From the NCBI RefSeq assembly GCF_002563775.1, contig NZ_PDJO01000001.1:3288501-3352500 (forward strand): 64,000 nucleotides of DNA, in the 5' to 3' direction. A program made the position numbers and the translations under genes. Each line of letters opens with the position of its first letter. Position 1 is the first letter of the stretch. The notes beneath the pieces are model-generated. The model saw only the letters and a program-made list of their open reading frames with translations, ran no database searches and had not been told where the DNA came from. The DNA is from Thioclava sp. ES.031 (GTDB taxonomy: Bacteria; Pseudomonadota; Alphaproteobacteria; Rhodobacterales; Rhodobacteraceae). Positions 1 to 7,981 of this stretch are shown in pieces.

Positions 1-203
1 TCGACCGAGTATTTGTGGATATGGGTCGTCGCGTAGCTCATGTTGAACAGCGGCAGCAGACCCGCCGCGTGCCAGGTCGAGCCCGAGGTCAGCTCGTCGC
101 GCTCGATCAGCAGCGTCTCCCAGCCCGCCTTGGCAAGGTGATAGGCGACACCGCACCCGACCGCGCCGCCACCGACGACCAAAGCTTTCACATGGGTTTT
201 CAT
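1..203 (-). CDS. FAD-dependent oxidoreductase, dimethylglycine/sarcosine dehydrogenase-like (partial)
   Basis: Only the first 67 or so codons lie in the window; the gene runs off the left edge. The protein starts MKTHVKALVVGGGAVGCGVA, a classic N-terminal Rossmann FAD-binding loop (GGGAVG at about residues 11-16). It continues through IERDELTSGSTWHAAGLLP, a stretch typical of the DAO-type dehydrogenases of the dimethylglycine/sarcosine dehydrogenase (GcvT-containing) group. The start is supported by an AAGGAGG ribosome binding site about 7 bases upstream. In that family the enzyme demethylates N-methylated glycines and passes one-carbon units to folate. The substrate cannot be decided because the C-terminal folate-binding half is missing here. 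Confidence 0.75.
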   Translation of the reverse strand, partial: MKTHVKALVVGGGAVGCGVAYHLAKAGWETLLIERDELTSGSTWHAAGLLPLFNMSYATTHIHKYSV

Positions 204-572
204 CGCGGGGCCTCCTTGCCGATACGGACGTAGGGGCAGATTGACCCTCATATTCGCAAACGCAATCCGATCCGGGCGACATTCGCGCGACAAAAACGAC
301 AAAAGCGCACGCGCGGCGCTTCGGGGGCGCGGCGCCCGCCCTGTGGGGCCCGCTTATGAAAGCTCAAGCCCCATTGGATGCGCCCGAACCCGGCGATGAC
401 GCTTCCGTGAGGCGAGTCGCGAATCCGTGTTTAGTTCCCACGATTTGTAAAAATTTTTCCCCCGTTTGCACAGGAACTGTGCGCCGTTTCACCAGTTCTC
501 AGACCATCAGAGGCCGGGGAAACCGGAAACCGGGACCGACGCGCCTCACTTAAAACGAAAGGGAGACGAGAT
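204..572. other. Intergenic region between divergent genes
   Basis: About 370 bases separate the truncated oxidoreductase (minus) and the PRC-barrel gene (plus), so promoters for both genes should lie here. It includes an A/T-rich run near 446-462 and a GGAAC motif at 473. I found no convincing gene; the short open frames lack ribosome binding sites. Confidence 0.6.
473..497 (+). promoter_or_regulatory. Possible ECF-type promoter before the PRC-barrel gene
   Basis: GGAAC at 473-477, a 16-base spacer, then AGTT at 494-497. This resembles the GGAAC-N16/17-CGTT pattern of the alphaproteobacterial general stress sigma factor, with one mismatch in the -10 element. It would give a 5' leader of about 65 bases. 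Short motifs like this occur by chance, and many Rhodobacteraceae lack EcfG, so the call is weak. Confidence 0.2.
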
Positions 573-1820
573 ATGAAAAAGCTCATCACCACTACCGCCA
601 TCGGCCTGATGCTTGCCCTGCCCGCACATGCCGAAGACAAAGCAAATGCAAACGCGACGGCTGAAGCCAACGCGAACGCTTCGGCCAACATGTCGGGCGA
701 CATGTTCATGAAGTCGATTCCGGATTCCTTCAACGCCTCGGGCCTCATGGGCAAGCGGGTTTACATCTCGAAGGACAAGGTCGACGCGAAGACCGCGATC
801 AATGAAGCGCAGGACAACTGGGATGACGTTGGCGAAGTCAGCGACGTCGTGATCGGCACCAACGGCGAAGTCGATGCCGTGCTCGTCGACGTGGGTGGTT
901 TCCTCGGTATTGGCGAGAAAACCGTCGCGATCTCGATGGATTCGCTCAACCTGATCCCCGATGGCGACACCGACAATTCCTATTTCGTCGTCGCTCAGGG
1001 CAGCAAGGACCAGTTGGACCAAGCGCCGAAATATGACGCCGAAATGCAGACCGCGTTCAGCGCGGAGGCCAATGGCGACAAGAACGGTAACGGCGAAGAC
1101 ATGCAAAACGCCGATGCGTCGCAGCAGATGGATGAGGCCGGCGACCACGCCGAAGCCGCAGCCAAGGCGACCGCCACCGCTGCAGGCGCCGCTGCGAACG
1201 AAGCTGCGAACGAGACCGCTCAGGCTGCCGATAACGCAGGCGAAGCGATCGACAACGCCGCCGAGAACACTGCCGACGCCGCTCAGAACGCCGCGCAGGA
1301 AACTGAGCAGGCGATGAATAACGCTGGCGACAAGACCGAAGAGATGGCGAAAGACGCCGCTCAGAACACCAAGGAAGCTGCGAACGCGACCGGCCAAGCC
1401 GTCGAGAACGCGGCCGAGAACGCTGGCGAAGCGACCAAGGAAGCCGCTAATGAGACCGGCAACGCCATCGACGACGCCGTCGACAGCACCGCCGCTGCCG
1501 TGGGCACCATGGGTCAAGCTGACCAGGAAGACGGCCAGAAGGTCGATATCGCTTCGGTCGCTCCCGACACGCTGCGTGGTGAAGGCGTCTATGGCCCGAA
1601 CGACGACAAGGTCGGCGACGTGTCCGAGCTGGTTCAGGGCAATGACGGTAAAGTCTCGGGCGTCGTGATCGACGTGGGTGGCTTCCTCGGCATTGGCGCC
1701 AAGCCGGTCGAAATCAAGGCGAGCGAGCTGACCGTTCTGCAGAACGACACCTCGATCACCGTGCATACCGGTCTGACCGAAGACCAACTGAAGAAGCTTC
1801 CGAAATACGAAGCGAAGTAA
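573..1820 (+). CDS. Secreted protein with two PRC-barrel domains joined by an Ala-rich helical linker
   Basis: 415 aa. Residues 1-20 form a Sec signal peptide ending in AHA, so the product should be periplasmic or exported. A first PRC-barrel-like domain spans about residues 45-150 and a second about 325-415. Both contain the near-identical core VDVGGFLGIG and end in a similar KLPKYEAK/QAPKYDAEM tail, which shows internal duplication. Between them, about residues 170-310 are almost purely A, N, E, T, D and K in amphipathic 11-residue-like repeats (AANEAANETAQ, DNAAENTADAAQ), as in LEA or apolipoprotein-type helices. An Asn/Ala-rich stretch follows the signal peptide. The start has a strong AAGGGAGA ribosome binding site. 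PRC-barrel proteins are often stress-linked in alphaproteobacteria; the exact role is unknown. Confidence 0.85.
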   Translation: MKKLITTTAIGLMLALPAHAEDKANANATAEANANASANMSGDMFMKSIPDSFNASGLMGKRVYISKDKVDAKTAINEAQDNWDDVGEVSDVVIGTNGEVDAVLVDVGGFLGIGEKTVAISMDSLNLIPDGDTDNSYFVVAQGSKDQLDQAPKYDAEMQTAFSAEANGDKNGNGEDMQNADASQQMDEAGDHAEAAAKATATAAGAAANEAANETAQAADNAGEAIDNAAENTADAAQNAAQETEQAMNNAGDKTEEMAKDAAQNTKEAANATGQAVENAAENAGEATKEAANETGNAIDDAVDSTAAAVGTMGQADQEDGQKVDIASVAPDTLRGEGVYGPNDDKVGDVSELVQGNDGKVSGVVIDVGGFLGIGAKPVEIKASELTVLQNDTSITVHTGLTEDQLKKLPKYEAK

Positions 1821-1867
1821 TCTTCGGATGATGTGACGGAGAGCCGGGGGCAGCCCTGCTCCCAGCG

Positions 1868-1897
1868 AAGGCCCCGGGCGCGTCCCGGGGCCTTTCG
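1868..1897 (+). terminator. Rho-independent terminator after the PRC-barrel gene
   Basis: An 11-bp perfect stem AAGGCCCCGGG / CCCGGGGCCTT (1869-1879 with 1884-1894) with a 4-base loop, followed by TTTCG. It lies about 50 bases after the stop codon. Confidence 0.8.
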
Positions 1898-1930
1898 TCA
1901 TCGTGTGACCCAACTCAACCGAAGCCCAAA

Positions 1931-1959
1931 TGAAAAGGCCCCGGATCACGCCGGGGCCT
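1931..1959 (-). terminator. Rho-independent terminator of the 2-hydroxyacid dehydrogenase gene
   Basis: Stem AGGCCCCGG / CCGGGGCCT (1936-1944 with 1951-1959). On the minus strand it is followed by TTTTCATTT, the expected U-rich tail, just after the stop at 1980. Confidence 0.75.
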
Positions 1960-1979
1960 CGAAGCTGTTTTCGAGCGGA

Positions 1980-2966
1980 TCAGGTCATCGACGGCACGAC
2001 CAGATCCGGCGGGCGGTGCCCGTCGGCGAAGGTCTTGATGTTGACCAGAACTTTTTCGCCCATCTCGACGCGCCCCTCGACAGTGGCCGAACCCATATGC
2101 GGCAGCAGCACCACATTCGACAGCTCGCGCAGCCGCGGATTGACCTCCGCGCCATGCTCGAACACGTCGAGCCCGGCCCCGGCCAGCTCGCCCGCGCGCA
2201 GCGCCCGCGTCAGCGCATTCTCGTCGATCACCTCGCCGCGCGACGTGTTCACGATCACCGCCTCGGGCTTGAGCATCTTCAGCCGCCGCGCATTGAGCAG
2301 ATGGAAGGTCGAGGGCGTGTGCGGGCAGTTCACCGAGATCACGTCCATCCGGCTCACCATCTGGTCGAGACTGTCCCAGTAGGTCGCCTCCAGCTCCTCC
2401 TCGATATCGGGGTGAACCTTGGTGCGGTTGTGATAGTGGATCTGCATCCCGAAGGCCTTGGCGCGCCGCGCCACCGCCTGACCGATCCGGCCCATACCGA
2501 GAATGCCCAGCCGCTTACCGCCGATGCGATGGCCCATGAAGGCGGTGGGCGCCCAACCCTCCCAATTGCCCGCCTGCATATGCGCGAGCCCCTCGGGAAT
2601 GCGCCGCGTCACCGCCAGCATCAGCGCGATGGTCATATCCGCCGTATCGTCGGTGACGACGCCCGGCGTGTTCGACACCAGCACCCCGCGCTGACGCGCC
2701 GAGGAGACGTCGATATGATCGACCCCGGCGCCGTAATTCGCGATCAGTTTCAGACGCTCGCCGGCCTGCGAGATCATCGACGCATCGATCCGGTCGGTCA
2801 CGCAAGGCACGAGGACGTCGGCACGTTTCATCGCTTCGACCAGCTCCTCCCGGCTCATCTTGCGATCGTCGTGATTGAGCTCGACCTCGAACAATTCCTT
2901 CATCCGGGTCTCGACGACCTCGGGCAGGCGTCGCGTCACGACAACACTCAGGCGCGGTGCAGGCAT
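1980..2966 (-). CDS. D-isomer-specific 2-hydroxyacid dehydrogenase (glyoxylate/hydroxypyruvate reductase-like)
   Basis: 328 aa, the usual length for the family. The NAD-binding domain carries LGILGMGRIGQAVARRAKAF (about residues 153-172). The catalytic set is visible: Arg in VNTSRGEVIDE, Glu in the following segment, and His in LLPHMGSATVEGR. LIANYGAGVDHID is a family signature. Such enzymes reduce 2-keto acids such as glyoxylate or hydroxypyruvate with NAD(P)H; the substrate is not resolved by motifs. It is a single-gene unit divergent from the SH3 protein gene, with its own terminator. Confidence 0.88.
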   Translation of the reverse strand: MPAPRLSVVVTRRLPEVVETRMKELFEVELNHDDRKMSREELVEAMKRADVLVPCVTDRIDASMISQAGERLKLIANYGAGVDHIDVSSARQRGVLVSNTPGVVTDDTADMTIALMLAVTRRIPEGLAHMQAGNWEGWAPTAFMGHRIGGKRLGILGMGRIGQAVARRAKAFGMQIHYHNRTKVHPDIEEELEATYWDSLDQMVSRMDVISVNCPHTPSTFHLLNARRLKMLKPEAVIVNTSRGEVIDENALTRALRAGELAGAGLDVFEHGAEVNPRLRELSNVVLLPHMGSATVEGRVEMGEKVLVNIKTFADGHRPPDLVVPSMT

Positions 2967-3138
2967 CTCGGTCCTCTCCTCTCTTCCATCGCGGGGCGGT
3001 TGGATGCAAACTGCCCCTCAACGCGGGCAGGCACAAGGCCCGGCAAGAGCAGTAATGGCCGAAATCGACATGGGCGCGCAATTTTATTGCGCGCCGGATG
3101 TTGCAGACCCGCGGATCAGCCAGCGGGCGGGCCGGGAT

Positions 3139-3792
3139 ATGAGGCGGATGATGACGGGCAGCAAAATCCTCGCGGCGGTATCCTCAATTGCGATTCTGGT
3201 CGGCGCAATCTGGAGCGTGTCGGGCAATGCCTCGGGCGCGCAGTCGAAATCGAACGCCCCCGCCGCTCAGCCCGCTGCAACCAGCCAGACCACCAAGCCG
3301 CAAGCGAAGCCTGTGGCCAAGCCCGCCCCCAACGGCCCCGACGTGCAACTGGCGAAACCCCAGCGCCGCGGCCCCGTCACCCACCTGCCGATCCCGCGCT
3401 ATGTCTCGCTCAAAGGCTCGAAGGGCAATGTGCGTCGCGGACCCTCGCTCTCGCACCGGATCGACTGGGTCTTCACCCATCCCGGCATGCCGCTGAAAGT
3501 CACCGCGGAATTCGGTCATTGGCGGCGGGTCGAGGATAACGAGGGTCAGGGCGGATGGATTCACTACACGCTGATCTCGGGCGTGCGCAACGTGATCGTC
3601 CTGCAGGACATGGTCTCGCTCCACGCCCGTCCCGATCCGAAATCCGCAGTCACCGCCAAGGCGCAGGCCGGAGCGATCGCGGGCCTCGGCGCCTGCACCC
3701 ATGATTGGTGCGAAATCGAGGGCTCGGGCGCGGATGGCTGGCTGCCCAAGACAGAAATCTGGGGCGTCGACCCCGACGAGACCCGTGACTGA
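3139..3792 (+). CDS. SH3-domain protein, membrane-anchored or exported
   Basis: 217 aa from the ATG at 3139; ATGs at 3148 and 3151 are equally possible because no clear ribosome binding site decides. A hydrophobic N-terminus (KILAAVSSIAILVGAIW) acts as a signal or anchor. A Pro/Ala/Lys/Gln-rich linker (about residues 40-75) follows, then a bacterial SH3-like domain pair starting at YVSLKGSKGNVRRGPS and containing GWIHYTLISGVR and GWLPKTEIWGV. This architecture is common in alphaproteobacteria and is thought to bind cell-wall or periplasmic partners. The open frame extends further upstream, but that part lacks a signal peptide and overlaps the divergent promoter region. Confidence 0.75.
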   Translation: MRRMMTGSKILAAVSSIAILVGAIWSVSGNASGAQSKSNAPAAQPAATSQTTKPQAKPVAKPAPNGPDVQLAKPQRRGPVTHLPIPRYVSLKGSKGNVRRGPSLSHRIDWVFTHPGMPLKVTAEFGHWRRVEDNEGQGGWIHYTLISGVRNVIVLQDMVSLHARPDPKSAVTAKAQAGAIAGLGACTHDWCEIEGSGADGWLPKTEIWGVDPDETRD

Positions 3793-3840
3793 GACGCTCA
3801 CCTGCGCTAGAGCATCGGCGCAAAGGTAGAGACGGCGGCG

Positions 3841-4725
3841 ATGGCCTATAGCGAAAACGAACACCGGATGAACACCTCGGCGGGTCTGGCCTCGGTCGGC
3901 ACCGCCGCGCTGCTCGTGGCGATCAAGGCCTGGGCGCTGTGGCAGACCGGCGCGCTCTCCGTGGGCGCGTCGCTCGCAGACAGCTCGGTGGACCTGTTGA
4001 TCTCGGGCGCGGGGCTGCTGGCGATCCTCTATGCCGCGAAACCCGCCGATGACGATCACGCCTTCGGGCATAGCTCCGCCGAAGACCTCGCGGCCCTCGG
4101 TCAGGCACTGATCGTGCTGGGCGCGGGCATCACGATCGGCATCACCGGCGTTCAGCGCCTGCTGGCCCCGACCCCGCCCCCGCTTGCCGCCGAAGGTATT
4201 GGGATCGCGGTCATGGTCGCTTCTGCGGCGATCACCTTCGGCCTGATCTGGTGGCAGGGCCGCGTGGCGCGCAAGACCGGCAACAAGGTCGTCGCCGCCG
4301 ACCGGCTGCACTATGTGGGCGACCTGCTGCCGACACTGGGCGCGATCCTCGCGCTCTGGCTCTCGCACGCTTTCGGTTGGGGCGACGTGGACAGCGTCGT
4401 CGCGCTGATCGCCGCCGCGATCATGTTTGGCGGCGCGGCGAAAATCTTCCTCGGCGCCTGGAACGCCCTGATGGACCGCGCGGCCCCGGATGAGGTCATC
4501 GACGGCATCACAAAGATCGCCCGCGACTGGCCCGGCGTGCGCGGCTTCCACGATCTCAAGACCCGCACCGCAGGCGCACAGATCTTCGTGAACCTGCATA
4601 TCGAACTCGACGGCGACCAGACGCTGGAAGAGGCCCATGACATCGGCGCCGCGCTCAAACGCGCCATCGTCGAGGCCTATCCGCAGGCCGACGTCATCAT
4701 CCACAAGGATGTCTATCGGGGCTGA
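3841..4725 (+). CDS. Cation diffusion facilitator (FieF-like) metal exporter
   Basis: 294 aa. The CDF layout is clear: about six transmembrane helices in residues 15-200, then a cytosolic C-terminal metal-binding domain (VRGFHDLKTRTAGAQIFVNL...). Metal-site motifs are visible: DSSVDLL in helix II, HAFGHSSAEDLAALG between helices III and IV, and HYVGDLLPTLGA (HxxxD) in helix V. These proteins export Fe(II), Zn(II) or related ions in exchange for protons. The start codon follows a GGCGGCG-rich leader 48 bases after the SH3 gene, so the two may be co-transcribed. The gene ends against a family A repeat and a convergent peptidase gene. Confidence 0.88.
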   Translation: MAYSENEHRMNTSAGLASVGTAALLVAIKAWALWQTGALSVGASLADSSVDLLISGAGLLAILYAAKPADDDHAFGHSSAEDLAALGQALIVLGAGITIGITGVQRLLAPTPPPLAAEGIGIAVMVASAAITFGLIWWQGRVARKTGNKVVAADRLHYVGDLLPTLGAILALWLSHAFGWGDVDSVVALIAAAIMFGGAAKIFLGAWNALMDRAAPDEVIDGITKIARDWPGVRGFHDLKTRTAGAQIFVNLHIELDGDQTLEEAHDIGAALKRAIVEAYPQADVIIHKDVYRG

Positions 4726-4731
4726 GCGCAA

Positions 4732-4842
4732 CAGGGGGCTCTGCCCCCGCGGCTTACGCCGCCCCCCGGGATATTTCGAGCAGTTGGAAAGCAGATTGTC
4801 CTGCTTCCAACTGCCTTAAATATCCCCGCCGGAGGCTCCGGC
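4732..4842. repeat. Dispersed palindromic intergenic repeat, family A, copy 1
   Basis: Nested palindrome. An outer GGGATATTT (4768-4776) pairs with AAATATCCC (4818-4826). Inside, CAGTTGGAAAGCAG (4781-4794) pairs with CTGCTTCCAACTG (4801-4813) with one bulged A. A flanking GGGGGCTCTGCCCCC hairpin lies at 4735-4749. It sits between convergent genes and could terminate both. Related copies are at 8492, 24412 and 32347. Confidence 0.75.
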
Positions 4843-4854
4843 ATCGCCACCCGC

Positions 4855-6876
4855 TCAAGCGGCAGGATCGAGCAGCCCGCGGCCCTTCAGCAGAGGTTCC
4901 ACCCCCGGCATCTTGCCCCGGAACTCGGTGTAAAGCTGCTCCGGCGGCCGCGAATTGCCCGCCGACAGCACGAAGCGTTCGAGCTTCGCCGCCGTTTCCG
5001 GATCGAACACGTCGCCTGCTTCCTCGAAAGCCTCGAACGCATCGGCATCCATCACCTCGGACCACATGTAGCTGTAATAGCCAGACGAGTAGCCGTCGCC
5101 CGAGAAGACATGGGCGAAATGCGGCGTCGCGTGGCGCATCCGGATCGCATGCGGCATGCCGATCTCGCGCAGCACCTCGGCCTGCTTCGCCATCGGATCT
5201 TCCGGGGCCGCGCCCTCGTGGAAGGCCAGATCGACCAGCGCCGAGCCGAGATATTCCACCGTCGAGAAACCCTGATCGAAGGTGGCAGCCCCTTTCAGCT
5301 TCTCGCGCAGCTCCATCGGCATCGGCTCGCCGGTCTTGTAATGGCGCGCGTGCTTTTCCAGCGTCTCGGGCACGTCGAGCCAATGCTCGTAAAGCTGGCT
5401 CGGCAGCTCCACGAAATCGCGCGCGACCGAGGTGCCCGACAGGAACTGATAGGTCACATCCGACAGCATCTGGTGCAGCGCATGGCCGAATTCATGGAAC
5501 AGCGTGCGCGCGTCGTCATGGCTCAGAAGCGCCGGATCGCCCTTCGCGAAGTTGCACACGTTGACCACGATCGGCACCGGCGCGCCGCCCAGCTTGCGCT
5601 GCGAGCGCATCGCCGAGCACCACGCGCCCGAGCGTTTCGAGCCGCGCGCGAAATAATCGCCGAGGAACACGGCCAGCACTTTGCCTCCCCGCGAGACCTC
5701 CCAGCCGCGCACGTCGGGGTGATAGAACGGCCCGTCGATCTCCTTGAACTCCAGCCCGAAGAGGCGGTTCGCAGTATCAAAAGCCGCGCCGATCATCGCG
5801 TCGAGCGAGAGATAGGGCTTGATCTGCCCCTCGTCGAAATCATGCTCGGCCACGCGGCGCTTCTCGGCATAGTAGCGCCAATCCCACGGCTCGAGATCGC
5901 CGTTGATCCCGTCGGCATGCATCATCTCGGCCAGCTTCGTGGCATCCGCCTCTGCGGCAGCCTTCGCAGGCTCCCAGACCCGCATCAGAAGACCGCGCAC
6001 GGCCTCCGGCGTCTTGGCCATTTCGGGCTCCAGCTTGTAGGCGGCGAAGCTCTCGTACCCCAGAAGCTTCGCACGCTCCTCGCGCAGCTTCAGCACCTCG
6101 GCGGCGATCTCGCGATTGTCGGTTTCGCCGCCGTTCGCGCCGCGCGACGTCCAGGCCTCATAGGCGATGCGCCGCAATTCGCGATTGGGCGAGAATTGCA
6201 GGAAAGGCACGATCAGCGAGCGCGAGAGCGTCAGCACCGGGCCGTCCTGCCCGCGCTCCTTGCCTGCCGCGCGGGCGGTGTCCACGACGAAATCGGGCAG
6301 CCCTTCGAGGTCTTCCTCGGCCAGCAGGCGGAACCAGCCGCTCTCATCGGCCAGCAGGTTCTGACTGAACTGCGTGGTGATCGAGGCGAAGCGCTGCTTG
6401 ATCTCGCGCATCCGCTCGGCCGCGTCCCCTTCCAGCGCCGCGCCCGACCGGGTGAACATCTGATAATATTGCTCCAGAAGCCGCGCCTGCTCCGGGCCAA
6501 GTCCGAGGCTCTCGCGGCTCTGCCACAGCTGGTCGATCCGCGCGAACAGCGCGGTGTTCATCGTGATCTCGGAGGAAAACGCCGCGAGCTTCGGCGCCAG
6601 ATCGCGCATCAGCTCCTGCCGCGCAGGCATCGCATCGGCCCCGGCGAGGTTGTAGAACACGCCCGCGACCTTCTCGAGCGCCTCTTCCGCAAGCTCCATC
6701 GCCTCGATCGTATTGGCGAATGTCGGGGCCTCGGGCGAGTCCGCGATCGCCGCGATATTGGCGCGCGCCTCGGCCAGCGCCGCGTCGAACGCAGGCGCAA
6801 AATCGGCATCGGAAATCTGCGCGAAGGGCGGCAGTTCGTAGGGGCCGGTCCAGTCGGCGAGAAGCGGGTTGGTCAT
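4855..6876 (-). CDS. M3 family zinc metallopeptidase (oligopeptidase A / dipeptidyl carboxypeptidase type)
   Basis: 673 aa from the ATG at 6876, chosen because GCAAAGGAGACC precedes it; an in-frame ATG six codons upstream lacks one. The active site LFHEFGHALHQM (HExxH) is present, with the family's downstream Glu region (FVELPSQLYEHW). Length and the opening (MTNPLLADWTGPYELPPF) fit the M3A group, thimet-like cytosolic peptidases that clear short peptides. A second, different M3 enzyme (oligoendopeptidase F type) lies at 53084-54901. It is probably transcribed alone; the next gene upstream on this strand ends or begins about 40 bases away. Confidence 0.93.
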   Translation of the reverse strand: MTNPLLADWTGPYELPPFAQISDADFAPAFDAALAEARANIAAIADSPEAPTFANTIEAMELAEEALEKVAGVFYNLAGADAMPARQELMRDLAPKLAAFSSEITMNTALFARIDQLWQSRESLGLGPEQARLLEQYYQMFTRSGAALEGDAAERMREIKQRFASITTQFSQNLLADESGWFRLLAEEDLEGLPDFVVDTARAAGKERGQDGPVLTLSRSLIVPFLQFSPNRELRRIAYEAWTSRGANGGETDNREIAAEVLKLREERAKLLGYESFAAYKLEPEMAKTPEAVRGLLMRVWEPAKAAAEADATKLAEMMHADGINGDLEPWDWRYYAEKRRVAEHDFDEGQIKPYLSLDAMIGAAFDTANRLFGLEFKEIDGPFYHPDVRGWEVSRGGKVLAVFLGDYFARGSKRSGAWCSAMRSQRKLGGAPVPIVVNVCNFAKGDPALLSHDDARTLFHEFGHALHQMLSDVTYQFLSGTSVARDFVELPSQLYEHWLDVPETLEKHARHYKTGEPMPMELREKLKGAATFDQGFSTVEYLGSALVDLAFHEGAAPEDPMAKQAEVLREIGMPHAIRMRHATPHFAHVFSGDGYSSGYYSYMWSEVMDADAFEAFEEAGDVFDPETAAKLERFVLSAGNSRPPEQLYTEFRGKMPGVEPLLKGRGLLDPAA

Positions 6877-6913
6877 GGCGGGTCTCCTTTGCATCGCAAG
6901 CTAGGGCGCGTGC

Positions 6914-7978
6914 TCAGGATTGACCATCCCCCGCGCCGCGCCCTTCGCCGCAAACCGCGCAATCGGCACGCCGTTTGACGCCGAACTGACGGCTCTCGCC
7001 CCAAAGCGCATCATAGATCATCAGCCGCCCGCGCGCGGATTGGCCCGCGCCGGTGATCTCCTTGATCGCCTCGGTTGCCATCATCGAGCCCACCACGCCC
7101 GGCAGCGCGCCCACCACGCCCGCTTCGGCACAGCTCGGCGCGAGCCCGGCGGCAGGCGCTTCGGGGAAGACGCAGGCATAGCAGGGCGCACCCTTCGCCG
7201 GATCGTAGAGCGACAGCTGCCCTTCCCATTGCGTGATCGCGCCGGAGATCAGCGGCGTTCCGGTCGCCACGCAGGCTGCATTCACCAGATAGCGCGTGTC
7301 GAAATTGTCGGTCCCGTCGAGGACGAGGTCATATTCGGCGATCAGCCCTTCGGCATCCTCGGCGCTCAGGCGACGGTTATAGGGCAGCACCTCGATATGC
7401 GGGTTGAGCGCCAGCATCGCCTTTTGCGCGGAGAAGACCTTGGGCATCCCGAGATCGGCATCGCGATGGATCACCTGCCGCTGCAGGTTGGAATTCGAGA
7501 CGACATCGTCATCCACGACCCCGATCCGCCCCACCCCGGCCGCGGCGAGATACAAAAGCGCGGGCGAACCGAGCCCCCCGGCCCCAACCACCAGAACCTT
7601 GGCCTGCTTGAGCCGCTTCTGCCCCGGCCCGCCGATCTCGCGCAACATGATGTGGCGCGCATAGCGGTCCAGTTCGGCCTCGGAAAAGCTGCCCGGTTTG
7701 GGCGCGGGCGCCTCAGCCTCTTTCGCCTCGGCCCTCGTCCGGATCGCCCCGAGCATCCGGCGATAGATCAACACCAGCGCGACGACGACGCCGAGGCCAA
7801 TCCAACCCGCAAGCGAGCCGCCCAGAACGCGCCCGAGCGGACCAAACCCGGGGATGGGCAGATGCGCGATCACCAAGGCCGCCCAGATCAGCACGAGCAT
7901 CCCGAAGATCGCACGCACGGAGGCCTTGAGCACCAGCCCGAGCCCCACGATCGCCGCCATCAGAACCAGCCCGAGCAT
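6914..7978 (-). CDS. Membrane-anchored E1-like adenylyltransferase (ThiF/MoeB/HesA family)
   Basis: 354 aa. Residues about 1-75 form two or three hydrophobic helices (LVLMAAIVGLGLVLK; AIFGMLVLIWAALVIAHL; SLAGWIGLGVVVALVLIY). A charged linker and a complete MoeB/ThiF domain follow: RYARHIMLREIGGPGQ, the ATP loop VLVVGAGGLGSPALLYL, the downstream NLQRQV and DGTDNFDTRY motifs, and two CxxC zinc pairs (CYAC and CAVC). The family adenylates the C-terminal glycine of small sulfur-carrier proteins for molybdopterin or thiamin synthesis. The membrane segment is unusual compared with textbook MoeB. The start lies 4 bases from the dut stop, so it is probably in one operon with dut. Confidence 0.85.
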   Translation of the reverse strand: MLGLVLMAAIVGLGLVLKASVRAIFGMLVLIWAALVIAHLPIPGFGPLGRVLGGSLAGWIGLGVVVALVLIYRRMLGAIRTRAEAKEAEAPAPKPGSFSEAELDRYARHIMLREIGGPGQKRLKQAKVLVVGAGGLGSPALLYLAAAGVGRIGVVDDDVVSNSNLQRQVIHRDADLGMPKVFSAQKAMLALNPHIEVLPYNRRLSAEDAEGLIAEYDLVLDGTDNFDTRYLVNAACVATGTPLISGAITQWEGQLSLYDPAKGAPCYACVFPEAPAAGLAPSCAEAGVVGALPGVVGSMMATEAIKEITGAGQSARGRLMIYDALWGESRQFGVKRRADCAVCGEGRGAGDGQS

Positions 7979-7981
7979 CGC

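Noticed and set aside
546..1949. A 467-codon minus-strand open frame opposite the PRC-barrel gene
   Set aside because: It is the reverse of the Ala/Asn/Glu repeats. The plus-strand protein has a signal peptide and two matching PRC domains.
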